From Dehalococcoidia bacterium (lineage in GTDB: Bacteria; Chloroflexota; Dehalococcoidia; Tepidiformales; Tepidiformaceae), in NCBI GenBank assembly GCA_020850615.1, contig JADZEI010000009.1, positions 1 to 64,000 of the forward strand: a DNA stretch of 64,000 nt, written 5' to 3'. How positions within the stretch are numbered: the first letter of the stretch is position 1; each line of letters opens with the position of its first letter. Positions 60,606 through 64,000 of this stretch are shown here, in pieces. A model generated the notes under the pieces. It did no database searches. It was not told the DNA's origin and saw only the letters and a list, made by a program, of their open reading frames with translations. Position numbers and translations under genes: made by a program.

Positions 60606-61238
60606 ATGGATGGTCCGCTGCTCGCCTACACTCCCGACCAGGTCTGCCGCGTTACCGGGCTCTCCCGCCGCCAGCTCGCTTACTGGGATGCCACCGGGTT
60701 CTTCCGCCCGCGCTTCGCGCGGCAGACGGCCCGGTTCGGGCGGATGTACGCGTTCAAGGACGTGGTCGGCCTCCGGGCGATCGCTGGGCTGCGGCATGCC
60801 CTACCGCTCCAGGAGCTCCGGCGCATCGGCCAATGGCTCCACGAGCGGTACGAAGAACCGTGGTCGGAGCTCACGTTCTTCCTTGCCGGCCGGTCGGTGT
60901 ACTTCCAGGAGCCCACGACCGCCGCCCTTCGTGTTGCAGGGACCGATCAGACCGTGATGCCCATCTGTCTCGGCGAAATCGAGCGGCAAACCCGGGCCGC
61001 ATCCGCTGCACTGCGCGAGCGCGACGCCGCCCAGCTCGGGCGGATCACGCGCAACCGGAACCTGCTGCGCAACGCCTGGGTCATCGATGGCACGCGCGTC
61101 CCGGTCAGCGCCGTCCGGAACTTCCACGAGGCGGGCTACGGCGTGGACGCCATCCTCCGCGAATACCCCTCGCTCACCGCACGGGACATCGAAGCAGCCC
61201 TCGCGTTCGAATGCCCGGGCCGCGAAAAGGCGTCCTGA
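60606..61238 (+). CDS. MerR-type HTH protein with DUF433 domain (candidate antitoxin)
   Basis: The 210-aa protein has a MerR-like DNA-binding domain (YTPDQVCRVTGLSRRQLAYW, then FRPRFARQTARFGRMYAFKD; about residues 8-75), a middle linker, and a DUF433 domain (about 155-205: DGTRVPVSAVRNFHEAGYGV, then DAILREYPSLTARDIEAALA). DUF433 proteins (COG2442) are antitoxins of DUF5615/COG4634 PIN-like toxins, and such a gene follows 7 bp downstream. The MerR domain would give operon autoregulation. Most DUF433 antitoxins are about 80 aa, so this is a much longer form. Confidence 0.82.
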   Translation: MDGPLLAYTPDQVCRVTGLSRRQLAYWDATGFFRPRFARQTARFGRMYAFKDVVGLRAIAGLRHALPLQELRRIGQWLHERYEEPWSELTFFLAGRSVYFQEPTTAALRVAGTDQTVMPICLGEIERQTRAASAALRERDAAQLGRITRNRNLLRNAWVIDGTRVPVSAVRNFHEAGYGVDAILREYPSLTARDIEAALAFECPGREKAS

Positions 61239-61245
61239 TCCGGCC

Positions 61246-61629
61246 GTGCGTCTCATCGTCGACGAGAACGTCCCCGAGTCCGTCGCCGTATTCCTCGAAA
61301 CGCGTGGTCACGAGGTGCTCCGCGTGCGCGACCACTTCGGCCGGATGACGCCCGATGAGTTCATCGCCTGGGCTGGCGACGAGTTCGAAGCCGTTGTCGT
61401 CACGCTCGACCGGGATTTCAAGGCGCTCGCCGCACGCGCTCCGGCGGGCGGGAGGCAGCGCTTCCGCCGGCTCGGTTACATCAGCCTGCGCTGCAAGGAG
61501 CCGCGGGCCCCGGAACGCATCGGCGAGTTCATCGAAGAGATCGAGCGCGAACACGCGCGTGCCCAGTCCCGCCGGGACAGGCGCCTCATCGTCGAGATCA
61601 CCGAGTCGAGCTACCGGATCGTCCGCTAG
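61246..61629 (+). CDS. DUF5615 PIN-like protein (candidate toxin)
   Basis: The 127-aa protein starts at GTG 61246, 7 bp after the antitoxin stop. It begins VRLIVDENVPESVAVFLETR and has GHEVLRVRDHFG and VVVTLDRDFKALA, the acidic D-E-N and DRDF motifs of DUF5615 PIN-like nucleases. The C-terminal RYLSLRC-type strand (LGYISLRC) is also seen. Predicted to be an RNase held inactive by the upstream DUF433 protein. Confidence 0.85.
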   Translation: MRLIVDENVPESVAVFLETRGHEVLRVRDHFGRMTPDEFIAWAGDEFEAVVVTLDRDFKALAARAPAGGRQRFRRLGYISLRCKEPRAPERIGEFIEEIEREHARAQSRRDRRLIVEITESSYRIVR

Positions 61630-61641
61630 CCCGCTGAGCCC

Positions 61642-63084
61642 CTACCCCTTGCGCGCCAGGTACTCGCAGATCGCCGCGGCCGCGCGGCGGCCGTCCGCCA
61701 GCGCGGTGACCACGAGGTCTGCGCCGTTGACGTTGTCGCCGCCGGCGAACACGCCGGGCCGCGAAGTCGCGCCGCGCTTGTCGACCTGCACCAGCGCCTT
61801 GCGGTCCGTCTTCAGCCCGCTCGTCGTCTGCGGGACGATCGGGTCGGCGCCGTAGCCGATGGCGATGGCGACCGCGTCCGCCGGGATGACGTACTCGCTG
61901 CCCTTGATCGGCCGCGGCGAGCGGCGCCCGGAGGCGTCGGGCTCGCCGAGCTCCATCTTCTGCAGCTCCACCGCCACCACCTTGCCGTTCTCGCCAATGA
62001 TCTTCGTCGGCAGCGTCAGCATCGCGAACTCGACGCCCTCTTCGCGCGCGTTCTTGCGCTCTTCGCCGCGGCCGAGCATCTCGTTCTCCGTGCGCCGGTA
62101 GACCAGCGTCACCTTCTCCGCGCCGAGCCGCACCGCTGTCCGCACGCAGTCCATCGAGGTGTCGCCGCCGCCGATGACGACGACGTTGTGCAGCGCCGGC
62201 AGCGGCTCCTGGAGCGCGCCGGGGAGGTGCTCCTTGGGCAGGTTGCCGCGCACGAGGAAGTCGGTCGCCTTGTGCACGCCGTCGAGCTCTTCGCCCTCGA
62301 TCTGCATCGCGTTGCCGACGCCGGCGCCCGTGCCGAGGAAGACGGCCTCGAACCCCTGCGCGAACAGCCCGTCGAGCGTGACATCCCGCCCCACGTAGGT
62401 GTTGCAGACGAATTCGACGCCGAGCGCCTTCAGCCGGGCGATGTACTCCTCGACGATCGACTTGCGCATCTTGAAGTTGGGGATGCCGTAGACGAGCACG
62501 CCGCCCGGCTCCGGCCAGAATTCGTACACCACGGCCGAGTGCCCTTCGAGCGCGACCAGCTCGGCCACGGCGAGGCCCGCGGGCCCGGAGCCGATGACCG
62601 CCACCCGCCTGCCGGTCGGTTCGGCGCGATAGCGGGGCAGCGGGTAGCCGCCGAGTTCTTTGCGCTGGGAGTCCGTGCAGAACGCCTCGAGCTTTCCGAT
62701 CGTCACCGGCGGCTCGGAGCGGCCGTCCGGGCGGATGGCGAAGCCCACCACGCAGGCGCCCTCGCAGAGGTTCTCCTGCGGGCAGAGCCGCCCGCACATC
62801 TCCGGCAGGTTGCTCGTCTCGCGGAACTTGTTTGCCGCGCCCTGGATGTCGCCCAGCTCCAGGAGCGCGAACGCCCCCGGGATGTCGTTCGAAACCGGGC
62901 AGGCCTCCTGGCACGGCGCCGAGGGGCACTGGATGCAGCGCGACGCCTCGATCTTGGCCGCGTTCAGGTCGAACCCGAGGTAGGTCTCGTCGAAGTTCTT
63001 GACGCGCTCGGCCGGGTCCTGCTTCGGGACCGGCTGGACGCTGACGGCGAGGCGGCGATGGACCTTGTGGAGCGGCTGAGTCAT
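61642..63084 (-). CDS. GltD-like NAD(P)H-dependent Fe-S oxidoreductase
   Basis: The 480-aa flavoprotein has an N-terminal double 4Fe-4S module (CIQCPSAPCQEACP near residue 55; CGRLCPQENLCEGAC near 95), an FAD-binding GSGPAGLAVAELVALEG and an NAD(P)-binding GGGDTSMDCVRTA, as in the small subunit of glutamate synthase, dihydropyrimidine dehydrogenase and related enzymes. No gltB is adjacent, so it may serve another partner, for example an NfnB-type or sulfide dehydrogenase role. ATG 63084 has no ribosome site of its own; a four-codon upstream ORF with one lies just before it. Confidence 0.9.
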   Translation of the reverse strand: MTQPLHKVHRRLAVSVQPVPKQDPAERVKNFDETYLGFDLNAAKIEASRCIQCPSAPCQEACPVSNDIPGAFALLELGDIQGAANKFRETSNLPEMCGRLCPQENLCEGACVVGFAIRPDGRSEPPVTIGKLEAFCTDSQRKELGGYPLPRYRAEPTGRRVAVIGSGPAGLAVAELVALEGHSAVVYEFWPEPGGVLVYGIPNFKMRKSIVEEYIARLKALGVEFVCNTYVGRDVTLDGLFAQGFEAVFLGTGAGVGNAMQIEGEELDGVHKATDFLVRGNLPKEHLPGALQEPLPALHNVVVIGGGDTSMDCVRTAVRLGAEKVTLVYRRTENEMLGRGEERKNAREEGVEFAMLTLPTKIIGENGKVVAVELQKMELGEPDASGRRSPRPIKGSEYVIPADAVAIAIGYGADPIVPQTTSGLKTDRKALVQVDKRGATSRPGVFAGGDNVNGADLVVTALADGRRAAAAICEYLARKG

Positions 63085-63089
63085 GGCGG

Positions 63090-63117
63090 TCAATCGGAGC
63101 CCATGCGGACTCCATCC
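63090..63117 (-). promoter_or_regulatory. Four-codon upstream ORF before the GltD-like gene
   Basis: On the minus strand GGATGGAG (63117-63110) precedes ATG-GGC-TCC-GAT-TGA (63104-63090), and the GltD-like ATG follows 5 nt after that stop. Translation of the short peptide could feed ribosomes to the main start. Confidence 0.35.
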
Positions 63118-63209
63118 TTTATCAAGGGATCGTGTGGGGAGATCGTAGCGGGCAGTGCACCACCCTGCCACCTATTACGCCAGTCTGTCGATGGATAGCT
63201 TCCCGGCGG

Positions 63210-63215
63210 TACACT
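63210..63215 (+). promoter_or_regulatory. -10 box TACACT, leaderless type
   Basis: TACACT ends 7 nt before the ATG at 63223, with no Shine-Dalgarno sequence. Confidence 0.45.
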
Positions 63216-63222
63216 GCCGCGC

Positions 63223-63708
63223 ATGGCCCGCGTTCGTCTCGAGAATACCCACCGCGGCCCCGGCACCAGCTGCTTCGTCTGCGACCCGGCCAACGAACAC
63301 GGCCTCGCCGTCCCGTTCTACCTCGACGATGAGGGCCACCGCGTCGTCGCCGAGTTCACGCCGCAGCCGCACCACGCCGGCGCCCCCAACTTCGCCCACG
63401 GCGGCTTCGCGACCGCCCTGCTGGACGAAGGGATGACCTGGGCGGTGATCGCGCTCGCCCACCGCTGGGGCGTTGCCCGCCGCTCCCAGGCCGTCTTCCA
63501 CCGGCCCGTCCGCATCGGCCAGCCTTACACCGTGGCCTGCTGGGTCGAACGCAGCGAGGGCAGCGACATGACCGTCGCCGGCGAAGTCACGGATGCCCGG
63601 GGGCGCACCTGCATCGCCGTCCGCGGCGAGTTCTACATCATGACCGAGGAAGAAGCCGCCCGCGCCCTCGGCGTCCGCAGCGGCGAAGCGCTCGCCCCCG
63701 GCGGCTAA
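63223..63708 (+). CDS. PaaI-type hotdog thioesterase
   Basis: The 161-aa protein has CFVCDPANEHGLAVPFYLDD near the N-terminus (a CxxC-like pair often present in this group), then HAGAPNFAHGGFATALLDEG, the HGGxxxxxxDE catalytic block of PaaI/4HBT enzymes. It probably hydrolyses acyl-CoA thioesters. It is divergent from the GltD-like gene. Confidence 0.87.
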   Translation: MARVRLENTHRGPGTSCFVCDPANEHGLAVPFYLDDEGHRVVAEFTPQPHHAGAPNFAHGGFATALLDEGMTWAVIALAHRWGVARRSQAVFHRPVRIGQPYTVACWVERSEGSDMTVAGEVTDARGRTCIAVRGEFYIMTEEEAARALGVRSGEALAPGG

Positions 63709-63839
63709 CGCCCGCCGCCCCGCCACGAGGGCTTGCGGGCGCCTGCCCGGGTCGGCAACGATCGAGAGGTGACCGTTGCGCGACTTGCCGGGGTGCGATC
63801 GGTGCTCGCCCATGGATCGAGCTCAGAGGGAGGGGCTAC

Positions 63840-64000
63840 GTGGAGATCGCGACCATAGGTTTCACCCACAGTTCGGCCGAGCACTTTTTCGAACGCCTCA
63901 GCGCAGCCGGCGTCCAGCGGATCCTCGACGTCCGGTTGCACAACGTCTCGCAGCTGGCCGGGTTCGCGAAGGCCAGTGACCTCGCGTACTTCGCCCGCGT
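63840..64000 (+). CDS. DUF488-family protein (partial, runs off the window)
   Basis: The GTG at 63840 follows GAGGGAGGGG by 5 nt. The visible 53 residues begin VEIATIGFTHSSAEHFFERL and contain ILDVRLHNVSQLAGFAKASD, LAYFAR, the N-terminal signature of DUF488 proteins. The C-terminus lies beyond position 64000. Function of the family is not established. Confidence 0.8.
   Translation, partial: MEIATIGFTHSSAEHFFERLSAAGVQRILDVRLHNVSQLAGFAKASDLAYFAR

Overview
The window is a compact, very GC-rich (about 70% by eye) bacterial chromosome segment with short intergenic gaps and many ATGA or GTGA coupled gene pairs. No rRNA, tRNA, CRISPR array, transposase or prophage gene was recognised. The mix of families suggests a high-GC Chloroflexota, possibly near the Dehalococcoidia/Tepidiforma group: a KorABCD ferredoxin oxidoreductase, paired CoA-transferases, F420-type luciferase-like enzymes, an EtfD-like membrane Fe-S protein, a DR2241-type protein and lipoproteins with TPTP-rich linkers. 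That placement is inference. About fifteen genes have no Shine-Dalgarno sequence but carry a TANNNT-type -10 box 4-11 nt before the start codon, which points to widespread leaderless transcription.

Layout. 1-2.4 kb: repeat remnant, a ComEC-type metallo-beta-lactamase protein and a coupled unknown gene, divergent from 2.4-12.9 kb. That block reads as a catabolic island: two coupled class III CoA-transferases, a dipeptide-type ABC importer (binding protein and two permeases, no ATPase), an acyl-CoA dehydrogenase and KorDABC. 12.9-19.2 kb: an NTF2-like gene with a coupled partner, a DUF2207-like membrane protein, a cyclase-family hydrolase, YceI, a luciferase-like enzyme and an exported protein of unknown role. 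19.3-25.9 kb: an ABC-F ATPase, a repeat mosaic, a second luciferase-like enzyme, an EtfD-like membrane Fe-S protein and a transaldolase. 26-30.7 kb: a membrane-anchored unknown, then a lipoprotein (glycosidase-like barrel) and a penicillin-binding protein whose start codons overlap head to head. 31-35.2 kb: HolB and RicT (with a long disordered tail), a tandem pair of four-cysteine microproteins, a small GNAT protein and a small SWIM-type protein.

35.4-38 kb: a tungstate/molybdate-type ABC importer (TupABC). 38-43.2 kb: an MBL hydrolase, then a coupled three-gene operon of two paralogous envelope proteins and a subtilisin. 43.2-52.2 kb: NhaA, a GNAT protein, ThrB, a repeat array, a thioesterase, MoaA, a CelD-like acetyltransferase, a second repeat mosaic, RadC and an MFS transporter. 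52.2-59 kb (minus strand): CobA-HemD fusion, CbiX, a DR2241-like protein, HemL, then a response regulator and kinase and a double PepSY protein. This is a siroheme/heme operon with an envelope-sensing module at its end. 59-64 kb: an SDR, a DUF3237-like protein, a MerR-DUF433 / DUF5615 toxin-antitoxin candidate, a GltD-type oxidoreductase, a thioesterase and the start of a DUF488 gene.

The tungstate importer and MoaA fit a cell using Mo/W cofactor enzymes. CoA-transferases, acyl-CoA dehydrogenase, Kor and the EtfD-like protein fit CoA-thioester catabolism with ferredoxin and ETF/quinone as electron acceptors. Noncoding gaps hold three repeat classes: short arrays of 7-bp units whose sequence differs from site to site, long GC-rich mosaic repeats, and REP-like inverted repeats.
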